From positions 26,208 through 90,207 of the forward strand of contig CAJNOL010000970.1 of NCBI GenBank assembly GCA_905250125.1: DNA of 64,000 nucleotides. The letters are read 5' to 3'. The translations under genes were made by a program, and so were the position numbers. Source of the DNA: Rotaria sordida (Eukaryota > Rotifera > Eurotatoria > Philodinida > Philodinidae). The notes beneath the pieces were generated by a model. That model was not told where the DNA came from and did no database searches. It worked only from the letters and a program-made list of their open reading frames with translations. The first letter of the stretch is position 1. The number at the start of each line of letters is the position of its first letter. Positions 12,359 to 31,300 of this stretch are shown here, in pieces.

Positions 12359-15126
12359 ATGCCATCTGCATTTGATCTAATAATTGATTCAGGCAATGGT
12401 AGCGGCAGTGGTGTGCAGATCGATGTAAGTTTGTTTTTTTTTTGTTTTACTATTTTCTTATACTATTAAATAGCCTTTAGGCGGAACAAGTTAAAGAAAG
12501 AAAATTTTTTTTTATTTGTTCATTTATGTTTTGTAAAAAAAAAAGATAGACATTGATTATTTTCTTTTAGAAACAATTCATTAAATTAACTAGTAGTTTT
12601 TTTTTTTTTCAATATATCTTATTTATTATATAACAATGAATTTATCTTATTATTCATAGGATATAAAATATGGTTCATCACCAACATCATCATCATCACC
12701 ATCATCAGTTGGTGGTGGTGGTCCATTTAGTACATCGACAAGTTCTCGTACAGGAACTATTACTGATCCATCATTTCCTTATTTTCCACCACCATTTAAT
12801 CCAACATTTGCAGCTCAATTTGATCTACATGCAGCAACAAGTGCTATGGAACATTATCCAACATTTAATTATAATGCAGTAAATAGTTCATCAGCATCAT
12901 CATCATCTTATGGAACTGCGACAACGGGTATGCATCATCATCATCATCATACGAATACAAACAATAATACATTTAATACATCATCATATGATCCATATGC
13001 AACTGCTTATGTAGCAACGGCTGCTGTTGCACGTCATCATCAGTCAATTCTAGATGTTCATCATCAACAAGCAGCAGAACTTTATTCTCGTCATGCACAA
13101 CATCATCAGACATCGTCAACGTCACTTGTCGATAATACAGCTCGTGTAAGTTCGAAATTTTTAAGAGTCTTGATGTGATGCATTGAACCAAATATAATAA
13201 TAGATAGATAGCTTTATCATATATATATATATTAAACACTTGATTTCTATTTTAAAAAAAAGAAATTTATTTTTATAGATTCTTAATGGTGGAGATGATT
13301 TACAAAGTGATGAATCACATTATCAAAGATCATCGGCGAGTAGAGGTATGATTAAAAATATATTTTTTTTTTTGTTTAATTTAATTTGATATGTCAAATA
13401 TCCTTTTTCTTTTTTTATAGATGGCCGACGTTCGGATCGATCTCGAGATTCAAGTTCATTTTCTTCAATGTGTTCTGGAAATGGTAATGGATCTATTTCA
13501 CCAACAGATTTCTTTTGTCAAGGTAAAAATATTTTCATATTTAGTTTTAGTTTTTTTTGTTTTCACATTAAATATTTCTTTTGTAATAGTACCTGGTCGA
13601 TTATCACTTTTAAGTCAATCATCAAAATATAAAGTAACAATAAGTGAAATTCAACGACGTCTTGGTATACCTGAAAATCTTAATGCATCATTACTTGGTG
13701 GTGTTTTAAGACGGTAAAATATATGCATGTTGACTTTTGTTAAGATGTTAATTTAATTATTCTCGTTTTCAAAAAGCAACAGATCTGACTGTTTTTTGAA
13801 TAAATTTTGATAGGAACAACGTAGAGATTTGGAATTTTCATCATTTAAGAGAGAAGATTCTGATCATCATCTATGTATGCCGACATCTAATTAACAACTT
13901 TCTCACATGTTTCATTCCCGAGTTACAAGGTTTTTCCTGATCGACAGAGATAATTTATCATGCTGAGTCGAATGGTGATAAACTACTTGAGATCATTTTT
14001 TTTCGAGTTTTTAAAATTGCAAAATTTTTTCTTACATAGCATCAAAATCGAAATTTTAAAAATCTTGAAAAAGTGATCTCTAGCCGTTTGTCACCATTCG
14101 ACTCAGCATGATGAGTCTGCCATGTCATGAACTTCAGAAAGTTGTGACTTATGTAGTTTGAAAGAGAAGAATTTTTTTCTATCGATTGATCATATTTCAA
14201 GTCAAAAAATCCAAAAGGAAATGATTTCAGAATATCTTTTTTTATTTAAAAATCTCCGCAGAGAACTCATCCAATTGATCAGTTGTTTATCAATTGCTTT
14301 TTGAAAACGACATTAGTATATTACATATCATTATTATTTTAAGTTTTTTTTTATGTTTGTGTTATTGATTAAATTATCAATCTTATATTTTAGAGCTAAA
14401 TCGAAGAACGGTGGTCGAGATTTACGTAATCAATTAGAGAAAATTGGTGTTACTCTACCAGCTGGTCGTCGTAAAACATCGACAACAACATTATTTACTT
14501 CTCTTGTTGAAGGTAAAAAAAAATAAAAAATTCATTTTATACAAAAATAATAATAATCTTTTTGATTGATTTTTAGGAGAAGCAAATCAATTAGCAGTCG
14601 ATTTTCGTACGATATGTGAAGCTGAATTTCCAGTTAAAATTATAGCAAATTATATATCACGACATTATTCCGAACCAAATGAAATTAGTACACGACGAAA
14701 TATGATTTTAGCTGCTAAGTAAATCTCACATACGAATTTTTTGCAACATAAAAAAAAATATTTTTTTATCATTCTAGACAATTAGTTCAAGAATTCAGTG
14801 ATTTACTTAAACAAGATCGATCACCTGTTAATGTTGCATCAACAAATAATGCAATGTCTTCAAATTCTCGACATACATCTAATTCATCATTGATTTCTCA
14901 TCATCATATATCTACAATTCCATCTATTCTTGATTCATCTGTACAACGATCATTATTAATATTTTCACTTATATCACATGGTTTTGGTACACCAGCTATA
15001 GCTGCTGCTATCGATGTATTTCAATCATATTTAAATGAAATGCTTAAAAATTATGAAGAAAATTATCCTATGTTTATGGCAACAACATCAACAAAAAATG
15101 GATGCAGTGGTAGTGACATCGATTAA
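12359..15126 (+). CDS. AP-2 family transcription factor
   Basis: Eight exons (12359-12424, 12660-13145, 13279-13345, 13421-13522, 13590-13713, 14394-14512, 14577-14718, 14778-15126) sum to 484 residues with all splice phases matching. The N-terminal half is low-complexity (Ser, His and Ala runs, and a proline/aromatic patch [10 protein letters not shown] typical of AP-2 activation domains). The C-terminal half is the AP-2 DNA-binding/dimerisation domain: [33 protein letters not shown], the basic region, and the helix-span-helix with [13 protein letters not shown]-2 proteins bind GCC(N3)GGC sites as dimers in the nucleus and control ectodermal and neural gene programmes in animals. The start is the ATG giving MPSAFDLI; the frame stays open upstream, so an earlier exon could add residues. 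Intron 5 (680 bases) contains a foldback. Confidence 0.93.
13957..14112. repeat. short foldback inside AP-2 intron 5
   Basis: ATCATGCTGAGTCGAATGG at the left end is mirrored by CCATTCGACTCAGCATGAT at the right end; the inner arms also pair (GAGATCA/TGATCTC, TTTTTAAAATT/AATTTTAAAAA). About 156 bases, non-coding. It lies wholly within the intron, so it would form a hairpin in the pre-mRNA but is removed by splicing. Confidence 0.75.
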
Positions 15127-16290
15127 CTTGACATTTTCGTTTTTTTTTTTTCTTTTCTTTTCTTTTCTTCAATTTTGACAAAAATATATATGTATACATA
15201 TACATAAAATAAATATATTCGATTGGATGAACATAACACAGGTGCAATTGTTCTTTTCTCGATTTCCCGCCTATCAAATATGTATGTAATCAAGCGTACT
15301 AATCAAACTTAAAAATGCGTGCATGCACCTCCAAAAACAAAACAAAAAAAAATAGAATAAAACAAAAGAAATAATCTATATATCTATGGTATTGAATGAG
15401 TGGATCAAGTAGTGCGCAAATAAGATGAGTAAAGGAAAAAAAAACCTGTTTGCCACATCTTTTTCAATATTGATGCTCGGAGCTATTCATAGTAGTACCA
15501 TATGTGTGAATTTGTTGGGAAAATGTACAAATAGAGAAAAAAATGATTACTACGCATCATTGCTAATGGATAAAATGAATTTTTCTTTTTGTTTTTGAAT
15601 GTCTATGCTATTGAGTAAATTATGTAGTTTCTCAAAAGAGAGATTTTAATGTAGATATTAAAAAAAAAGTATAATTTAATAATTAATCATGAGCGACCTA
15701 GCGTTACTGAGAATGGCGAGAAGCTTTGTCTTATCAAAATTCTTTTTTTTACGTCCTCGTAGAGAATTATAACTCGTGATGTGTCGAACTACAGAAAAGA
15801 GAAACTGTTGAGCGTGGAATTACACAAAAAAAATTGTTCCAACTCGAATTAAATTATAAAGTTCAATATTCTAAGCGAATTATTAGAGTCAGAAAGATGA
15901 ACGAAGATACTTAATCAATATTTTATATTTGAGATGGGTAATTGCTCAACATTAAAACTTATCATTTAAATGATCAATATTAAATTTTCATTGTTTTTAC
16001 TTAGGCGACGTTCATTTCTTTCGAATTCCTAAATATATTTTCAAACTTCATTATTCCTCACTCGAAAGAAATCAATTTCAATAAATCAGTATAAGAAATT
16101 TCTTATGATCTGTCTTCTAGTGACATCATCGTTTGTGTCGCTTATGATTTGTTTCTTATTGGATTGATCAGTACGTTAACGTATCAGGTTAAATTGAACT
16201 TTTAAACAAAGAAATGATTTGTCCTAGCAACCTTTTCTTCACTTTTTTAATATTCATCATTGCGATAACATTCTTTCGAATATAATCGTT
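15127..16290. other. intergenic between AP-2 and RUVBL2
   Basis: AT-rich spacer holding the AP-2 3' UTR and the RUVBL2 promoter region. An AATAAA-type signal is present at about 15208-15213 (AAAATAAATA), about 80 bases after the AP-2 stop. No further gene or clear repeat was seen. Confidence 0.45.
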
Positions 16291-21390
<5,100 letters not shown>

Positions 21391-22580
21391 TTATGAATTC
21401 AATTCAATAGTCTTTTTTTTTTTTGTTATTGTTATTTGTATCTATAAATTTTCATCGATGTCTCTCATATTAAATATTCAAGAAAAAGAACTATGAGAAA
21501 GATAAAACAAAAAGATTCTTTTTTTCTAAATATACAATTGATGATATTTTCAGAGAGGTTCTCTTCAACAAGGTCGCATAATGCAAACATATAAGTTCTT
21601 TCATTCTTCGCTTATTTGTTGCTCCGTGCTTCAATGCACAATTGTTCGATTCATCCAAATCAACTAAGCGAAATACTTTCCATATTTATTTTAGTAATGT
21701 CTTAATACTGGCGTTATTTTTCTTTTTCTTATTATCACTACTATTATCATCTGGGAGCAATAGAACGGAAAAATGACACAACGTAAAGAAAAAGAAATGA
21801 GTTATCTTCATAATATGCTCAGAAACAACCGTTTTTTATGGTCTGATACGACAGTTTTTTGCTTTTTCCTGCTTTATAGAACAGAAACACAGATTCTATA
21901 CGATGCTTTGTACATAAATAGATTATTAACCGATTCTAGAGTTTGATTTGTATGCTGATAAATAATATTTCTATGGTATTTTTTTTCTAGCTGAAAAAAA
22001 TATTATGAATGATAATTATCATAAAAGTGAGTACATAATATTTTGTATTTAATTAAAAACAAAAGATAAATGATGTAAGATCATCATTCAAAATATAGAT
22101 GTTTAAGCAAGAATGTAACATTTCCAATAGATTATTACAGAAATTTATTTGATATATATGTAGCAATGGTCGGTATATTATTACAATGATTTTCTTATTA
22201 TCATTTATTGTTAGAAAGATAATTTTAAGTTATTTAAATGATCGTTTGACATTGACAATGAAGTAGAAACAATGAAAAAATCATTAGTCTTCAAGAACAA
22301 ATGTTTGAGACGATTTCTTTCTGAATAAGAACTAGTGCAAAGACTCGTGTAAAAAAAAAACGATATTATTTAATAGTATAATGCATATCATTTAGTTTCA
22401 TTCAATGAATGCATATTTCTTTATATTAGTATGTTCAGTATAGTGGTACTGATAATCGTAGTAATAGATTCAAAAGAGATAAATAAAATTGTGCCATTTT
22501 CAAAACATGAATCAATGCTACAGCTCATTCTCGAATACATAATTCAAGTATATATGTGATTTTTCGTCGAGCTGACGAAT
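21391..22580. other. intergenic after RUVBL2
   Basis: AT-rich spacer with no recognisable gene or element. A possible polyadenylation signal context (TAAATATTCAAG) lies about 80 bases after the RUVBL2 stop, but no perfect AATAAA is close by. Homopolymer T tracts are frequent. Confidence 0.4.
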
Positions 22581-23070
22581 AAACCTCTCCAAATGTCAAA
22601 TCGCTTGCCGATCGAGATGATATTAATTTGATTAGTGATAGAAAAGTCTAGAGTAGTTTGGTTTTCTGGGCCTTCGTTCTTAATATATCAAAATTTTACT
22701 GGATTTTTCAACAAAAACGCTGTGATCATATGAAAAATCAACTTTTGAATTTCATCTTCAAATTTTGCCATGAACAAAGTTCTCAATGAGATTAGTTAAT
22801 TGTGTAACTTTTTGGCGTTTCTAGTATTTCTTTTTTGGTGATGCGAATATATAAATAAAAAAGGAAATACTAGAAACGTCGAAAAGTTACATAATCAACT
22901 AATCTCGTTAAGAACTTTGTTCGGACAAAATTTTGAAGTCAAAACTCAATAAAATTTTGATATCTCCAGAATGAAAACTCCGAAACTAAACTATTCTAGA
23001 CATTTCTATTAGTCATCAAATTAACATCATCTCGGTCGGCAAGCGATTCAACACCTGGAAAGGTTCTCCC
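22581..23070. repeat. foldback element 22.6-23.1 kb
   Basis: The left arm starts AAACCTCTCCAAATGTCAAATCG and continues through CTTGCCGATCGAGATGAT. The right arm ends with ATCATCTCGGTCGGCAAG and CGATTCAACACCTGGAAAGG. The inner arms also pair (GTTACACAATTAACTAATCTC type words around 22795 and 22890). Arms are roughly 220-240 bases with about 10-15% mismatch by eye. Non-coding. Confidence 0.75.
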
Positions 23071-23184
23071 GTTTTTAAATCCTGTTGAATCCAACATTTT
23101 TGGACCCGAACCCAGTCGAATAGTACTTAGATACTCCCAATGAAATTTTCCAATCGGAATTGGATAGTCATTTCGAAGATACGA

Positions 23185-24982
23185 GATAGTTCGCTCAAAA
23201 AGAGTGACGAATATAGTTAAATATGTGCGCGGTTTCTTCTTTCTCTGTTTATTCTTTCAAAAATGAGTGTTCATATACGAATATAAAAACAAGGACAAAA
23301 ATAGAAAAGAATATAAAGGTTAATTAGCGTCAAATAAAAGACATAATAGAAACAAAGTGATGTTATCGAAGATATTAGATGAACAAAGGTATAATCAAAG
23401 AAAAGAGAATAAAGAGAATAGACGTGTAGGTTATAACAATGCATTGTAACATACTCTTCTATTGAACAAAAAAACGTGTTCTATCAACGTTCTTGGAAAA
23501 AGATAGAAATAACAATGAAATGTTTAGATAGAAAAATCAGTAATATCAGAAGGGGCTAAAAATAATAAACTATAACATGAGAAAATCTTCGAAAAGAAAC
23601 GATTAACACATAAGTATAATAAAATGCCAATAGAAGTATGAGAAAGAAAAAAACATATTTAATGATGTAAACAAGTAACAAAGGCATCTCACATATGTAA
23701 CAGTAATATGTATAGATATAGGAAAAAAATATCTTAAAAGTAACGAATAGAAGAAAGAAAAATTCAATATGAAAACAGAAGACTGGTCTATCCATAAGAA
23801 AATGGACCAATATAGACCAACGGCTTTGATCATTATATCTCGTTGATTCTTGTTTGATGTTATTTAACTTGATCAACTAGTTTGCATTCAAAACTAAGTA
23901 AATGTAAATAACATAATAATAATAATAAATTTTGAAATTGTGTTTTTTTTGAAATGACAAGCAAAGTCATCGATGATTCGTTTTATTTCTCATATGTCAA
24001 TAAAATATATTACGAAATATTGGTTCTTTATCCAAGTTCACTACCCATATGAGAATCTGTTAAGAATGATTGAATAATTAAACATATCCTAAAATTGTAT
24101 TTCGTATGATAGAATGATAAAATAATATTAATAGACATGTGTCAAATTGAATATAATAGTCCTTCAGAATCAGTGAGTGAGGGAAATCCACGTTCTCCGA
24201 CCATGCTACGCTAAATTATAACTCATTAGATTAATCTAATAATAATAAATTATTCCATTTGATTTGACATATTTATCAATAGCATGAATCTCTTCATTAG
24301 AAAGGTCCTAGGGATGATACGTTCGTTCGAATAATAGAGTCCCCACATAAATTATTATAACTTCTAGATAATGCGTGCCTTTTGATATGTTGAACGGCAT
24401 ATGTTTTCCATGCAATTTGTTCCATCGGATTATCGAGATAGAAAGAAGATCTCTTCTATATTGAATTAATCAAATTTAATCTTGTCACAAGTCACGATTA
24501 GTGATTTTGAATGCATTTGATAACTAATATTGTTAGTAGAGATTTGATACAATTCACAGATGACTCTCTTTGGAAAGAGATTTTGTTTTAATAATTGAAG
24601 CAAAAAAGTAGCGAACAGATGATCGTTATAATACTGGATGGTTAAATCAATGATTCGACCTTCCTTAATTATGAACTATCAGAAAAAAATCAGGGTCGCC
24701 AAATGTTAGTGTTCGTACTCAGAAAGAGCAATGAATACAGTTAACGATATGTGCGGTTTCTTCTCTCTCTCTCTCTCTCTCTCTCTGTTTATTCGTTGAA
24801 AAACGAATGTTCATATACGAATATGAAAACAAGGACAAAAATAGAAAAGAATATAAGGATTAATTAAGGTCAAAGAAAAGAAATAATAGAAACTAAACGA
24901 TGATATCAGATGAACAAAGGAATAATCAAAGAAAAGAGAATAAAGAGGATCGATGTATATGTTATAAAAATGCATTGTAACA
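23185..24982 (+). mobile_element. LTR-flanked element, internal coding lost
   Basis: Two direct repeats of about 270 bases (23185-23451 and 24704-24982) share GTGCGGTTTCTTCT, ATGAAAACAAGGACAAAA-like, AGAAAAGAATATAA and GATGAACAAAGG-like blocks and end in the same GCATTGTAACA. The second copy begins TGTTAG, giving the TG...CA termini of a long terminal repeat. The 1.25 kb between them has no gag/pol similarity that I can see, only scattered short frames. It is best read as a non-autonomous or heavily deleted LTR retrotransposon; two independent solo LTRs cannot be excluded. A third copy sits at 33039-33250 in the opposite orientation. Confidence 0.7.
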
Positions 24983-25351
24983 GTATCTATTGATTGAAAG
25001 TCAATATTGCTATACAATCGAAATTAGTTGATGAGAGTCATAGACATATTGAGAATTGATGAAAAAAAATGAAGTGAAGTTTTTCTTTTTTTTTTATATT
25101 ATAAAAAATCTCACGAAACATTTGTTTTGCTTTTTATTTATTCATTTAGTAATCTATCAACTTATTCACATGAAACGTATATGATACAATGTGAATACAT
25201 TTATTGTTTCATTAATATGCAACCATTTAAAAGTGATATTTTCTATCAATGATAATAGATTAATATATTTCAGAAATTATTATTCGCAAAAAAAGTTTCC
25301 ACTTTTTATATTTTATTGTTTTTTTTTTAGTTAATATTATTTTAAACCAAT

Positions 25352-28300
25352 ATGTTTGATGCAAAGATTGATTCTACATCTATATCGAACGATAATAATA
25401 ATAATAATCGATCTCGTTCATTATTACGTCAAATAGGTGCAACACTTACCGGTAGAAGTTGTAGTCGACATCCAACAGATACAACAAATGAATCTCCATC
25501 AGTCTCATTACTTCGTAAAAAACATCGATCATTTGATAATGTTAATATTGAACAACGTTCACCAAAATGTTATATAAAAAGAACTTCAAAAACTAAAACG
25601 CCAATTTCATTTTCACATCGTTTATCTTTATTGAATCAAGTTAAAACACATATTATTGGAACTCATAAACACCGTCAAACTATATCATCAATATCGAACG
25701 ATGATAATAAATATTTACTATTACCATCTATTATGTCAATTACAGTGAGTTATTTTGAATTCTCAAAAATACTGAATCTTTTCATTATTGGTGCATGTCA
25801 AATTTTTGTATGCAAATCATTCATTTTTTTTTTTGTAATATCACAGTCAATTAATAATTGATTACATTTTTGAAACACGTTTTTATCAAACAAATATTGC
25901 CAATATGCAACATAAATTATTTTGTCAATCATTAATAGTTGTGTAAACAAAAACAAATTCATGACGAAGTCAAACATTTCGTTAGTCTGCCAGATAAGAC
26001 TTAAATCAAAAGTCATAACATGTTCAAATTTTCTAAAGAGAGAAGAGTTTGAATATTTCTAGAGAAGGATTCAGTCTTTTTTGGTTATACCACTCATTCG
26101 TGTTCCATACATTTCTGTAAAAACTACATAACACCAACCAATTAATCAGTTACAAATCGACCTCTATTTATTACACTCTCTTTTGTTTTTCCTTTACTAA
26201 AAAACAAATGATAGTTGACAAGTTACATATATATATACATCGATTCGCTTGATCGATTTTTTTTTTGCTTGCATATTTCTTACTTTTATGTTGTTTGACG
26301 TTGATGCATAAGACGTAAAAATTAACGTCACATACATGGATATTATATTACAAAAACCTAATGGAGTGAGTATGAGATTTATTTCAAACATTGTATAGGT
26401 TTTTTATTCTAGTAAGAACTACACTTTTATATTATTCTTTTAATATTCATGTAACAATTTCATATGAATATTTATCAAAAGATATTCTATATTGATGAAG
26501 TATCTTGTAAACTGTATGAATCTAGGCATTTTCATTTTCTCATAAATAGCAAAAAAAAAAACAATGATATAAGATCATTAAGTAAAAGAAAGTTGAATAG
26601 GAAAAAAAAAATAAAACCAATATGTGCTAGAAAATACGACCCTGAATCTCTATTCTTTTCGTTCGCTGTTTTTCTTTTTTATGTTCTGTTCGATAGTTGA
26701 TAAAAATAGATTATTTTTGTTGTAATTAATCATCTGTTGCATTTCCAATGTGCGTGTTACGAGCCTTTTCTTAAAGTTTATGTTATTCGAGATATAGAAA
26801 TCAATTGAAGAGAAGAAAAATGACTTCTATTCAAAGTGATTCATGCTTATCAATTATAAAAGTTTTATTTTATTTGTAAATGAACTACTCTGATACACCT
26901 AAAGATAATGTAATCATGAAATATTTATGTGCTTGTATCAAGGTGATTTTTGTTTTAATATAAAATTTTTATTTCAATATATAAAATATTCTTATTTTAC
27001 TTCTAGGAGACAAAATCATCGTCTATAAAAGAAGGGGATCAAAATTCAATAAAAAATGAAATTGATTCATCTTCACAATTATTTCCTCTTGTTAATACAA
27101 CTATCCAAAATAGTCCTGAAAAGACGATGATATTAAATGACTCCTTAAATATGATAACTGACGATGAAAAACAACAAAATCCAACACCAATCAATGGAAT
27201 TAATTCAACATTAAGTTCAAGTCGATTAAGTTTAAATAAATTTAAAGACCAATTAACTCAACGTGCACGTACTGTTATGACAAGATCACCATCACTTACA
27301 GCAATTGTACCAAATGGATTATCAGTCAACAATAGTAATAATAATACTGAACAAGTTTATTGGACTGAAATTTGTATTGAAAGAGCAAAAGATTTAGCTG
27401 CTAAAGATATTAATGGTTCAAGTGATCCATATGTTAAAGTTTTATATGGTAATGAAGAAAAATATGCAACAAATATTGTATTAAATAATTTAAATCCAGT
27501 ATGGAATGAAACTTTTACATTTTTTATACATGATTTAAATATTCCAATTTATTTTAATATATTTGATTATGATCGTATTGGACGTGATGAACCAATGGGT
27601 ACAACAAAAATTGATTTAGATAAATTACCATTAGAGAAATTATATGCTGCAACACTTGAATTAGAAAATGAACAAAGAAATGATGGAAAAATTGGTATAA
27701 TTAAAATTAGTATTACACTAACACCAAAATCAATTGAATTTCGTGATGAAGTAAAAAACAAAAAAAAAATAAATATTTTAAGAAAAATTTCTTTTTATAT
27801 TTAAATTAAGGCTCTTCGTACATTGACAAAAAATTCACAAAAACAATTATTATTTGGTAGTCGTTTAGGAGTAAATAATGTAATCATACAACCTCGACGT
27901 ACAATTGATGTTTATATAATTAAAGGACGAAATTTAAAATCAGTCGATAGTAATAAACTTTGTAGTCCTTATATTAGACTTAAATTTGGAACCAATAAAA
28001 AATATCGAACACAAGTAAGATATATGAAAAAACAAAATCACAAAAAAAGAAAAGAAAATTTTTATGATTAACTACTTACAATGAAATTATTCTAAGTAAT
28101 AGCTGCCGTTTGAGTTCATCTTGGATTCACAGACAAGTCTTAATGAGAATAGCAAAAGACTAAAAAGATTTATCCTCATAGATCTTTGTCGTCGAGGTAT
28201 AACAGATTTACTGAATTTTTTTACTCGTTTTTAGATGCTTCCTGAAAGATTGAATAACGAAATTTTGCCTACAGATAGATCTAATGACTCTTAGAATATC

Positions 28301-31300
28301 CTGAAAGTTCCATTCGAAAACGATGTTCCCTTGTCGAATTATTGAATTTTCAAGTAAACTCGAGTTTTGTGTATCGGCGCTAGAATTAAATGTGAATGAG
28401 TGTAAAATGAATATCTCGAGAATGGCAATAGCTAGTGATCTGTGGTTTTCACTAATCGAAAGAGACTGAGTTAGGACATGTTTTGATATAATATTATACA
28501 AGATGAAATCATTACCTAACCAATCTTTCCAAAAAATGTATAATAATGCAATGTAGTTCCAATGAAATTTTCAATTTAATATGTTTATTAGATAGAGAAA
28601 CTTCAGTTCTATAGTTCAAGATATAATACAAATGGTTATCTTCTCACAGTCTAACAATGAGCCAATGAATTCGACCATTTGATTGCTAAAATAATAGGGA
28701 ATTTCGTTGATTTTTAATCAAGTTTTTTTTTTGCATTTTATCAAAATGGTCTGTTGTTCCGATGAAAAATTGACAAAAAGCAAGAAAACTTGATTAAAAA
28801 ATCAACGCAATCTCCTATTATTTTAGCAATCAAATGGCTGAATTCATTGGCTAATCGTTAGACTGTGAGAAAATAACCATTTGAATTATATCTTGAACTA
28901 GAGAGTTGAAGTTCCTCTATCTAATAAACATGTTCAATTGAAAATTTCATTGAAACTACATTGCATTATTATACATTTTTTAGAAAGATTGGTTAGGTAA
29001 TGATTTCATCTTGTATAATATTATATCAAAACATGTCCTAATTCAGCCTCTTTCGATTGGTGAAAACCGCAGATTGCTAACTATTATTATTCTCGAGATA
29101 TTCATCTAACATCCACTCACATTTAATCCTGACGCCGGCAATAGACACAAAATTTCTACGTTTATATTCCAAAAGAGAATATTAACTCATAGCTTTTGAT
29201 TCGTTGGAAATAATTTTTAGCGGATCAAAAGTAAACAAACATCTTGTCTAAAAACTTTCCAATCATTCATTAGTAGTTTACACATACTTATTTTTTATCT
29301 AAAGCAAAAGAAAAAGAATTATGAAATGGAGGTAATTGAAGGTTAAGCCTATTCAAACATATGATTTCTTTTTATGATGTCTTCAGAATGTGTACTGTTC
29401 GTTATTCAACGATAAATTATCGATTATCACATTCTTTTATTCGATTGAGTAATCATGTATAAACTAAAAATTGTGCATAAACAAAAGTTACAAACTCATT
29501 TTTCTTTTTGCATCAAGTTCCTATCTATTGATCGATAACAATCAGTATCCGACTTGGATCAGATCACATCTCGGGTTGAGTCGAATCACAAAAATTTGAT
29601 CTATATCAAATACTGATAACAATACATTACATAAAGTCGAGAAAGAAAAATAGTTTTTGTCTGATAAAAATAAAATTTTATTTTGGTATATTGCTTATTA
29701 AAACAATACATTGATTAATTTATGTTGTTAAGATTTTCTTGTTATGAAAATATTCATGATCGAGTTAATCAAACATTTTCAAACTTAAATATTAATCTAA
29801 TGATGAATTTGTGATTTTAACATTGAATATTACATACAATTTCGAACTTAAACATGAATTTCATAATTCAAATTTTGATATGAGCCTAAATAAAAATCTG
29901 TAGTAAAATCGGAATTCAATGTATTTCATTGTTATTAAACTTATCACTTGAAAATTATATTTTACTATACATTTAATTATTGTTTAGACAATAAAATCTA
30001 CTAGTAATCCTGAATGGTGTCAATTATTTATGTATGATACAAAGCTTAGTGAACTTCCACCATTAGAATTAACTGTTTTCGATGACAGTAATGCTTCAGG
30101 AGAGTTCATAGGACGGTAAATAAATAAAAGAAATGTTTTTTTTTTTAAATTCAACTCTTTGTTTTTGTTTTTCTTTAGAGGAATTTGTAATTTAGCTCAT
30201 TTAGATGAAGAACGAACACATCTAATACCAGTTGATCTTGAAGATGGTGCTGGTACAATTGATGTATTTATAACAATAACAGTAACAACAGCATTACAAG
30301 AAGTAACTAATGATGGTGAAAATTCATTGAATGTTGCTCTTGATTGTATTCCATCAAAATTATCTGAAACAGATTTTGAAAATTATGTTTGTAACATAAA
30401 AAAATAAAAATCAATTTATATTAAAAATTTATTTTTATTTATTTCATTAGAATTTTTTTTCTACACTTCGATCAATATCTACAATGTTTGATGTTGGTAG
30501 ACTTGAAATTAAAAGTAAACAATTTATTTTTTATGATTATTTTAAACTTTTTTTTATACAAAAAAAAACAACAAAATTTAGTTTATCAAGCACGTGGTCT
30601 TAGTTCGAAAGATATAAATGGTAAATCAGATCCATTTTGTGTTGTTGAACTTGATTCAAATCGTTTACGTACACATACAATACGTAAAACACTTGCTCCC
30701 ATTTGGAATAAATCATTTGTTATACCTGTACAAGATATTCATTCTGTACTTCAATTAACAATTTATGATGAAGATATAAATCTAAATAGTGAATTTATTG
30801 GAAAAGTTATGATACCATTATTAACTGTAAGGAAAATGATTATTATATTTGTTGAATTTTTCTTTTTTCTTTTTGTTTTTTGAAGATAAAAAATGGTGAA
30901 AAGAAATGGATGACATTAAAAGATCGAAAATGTATAGCACCTGTTAAAGGTGCTATTGAAATAGAAGCAACATTTATTTATACAAATGTAAAAATTTTTC
31001 TTAAAAAGAAAATTTTATTGTTTTTTTTTTTGTTTTGGTAATTTTAGCTTAAAGCAGTGATTCGAACATTTAATCCAAGACAAAAACCATATTATCAAAT
31101 CGATGAAAAATTTAGTGTTGGTGTATGTATAGTTATTAAAATTAATTCTTCTTTTCTAAAACATGATCTAAAAGAAATGTTGAAGTATAGGGATAAAAAA
31201 ATTTCGACCCACTCCCTCTTCTACAAACTGTAGCCCAATTTTTTCTTGATAGTTATGACTAGCTGCAGTTCTAGAAAGAAGATTAGCCTGACATAGAGTT

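Noticed and set aside
23556-23876. Minus-strand frame between the LTRs as a retroelement protein
   Set aside because: It is a Phe/Tyr/Ile-rich translation of AT-rich DNA, with no zinc knuckle, protease or polymerase motif.
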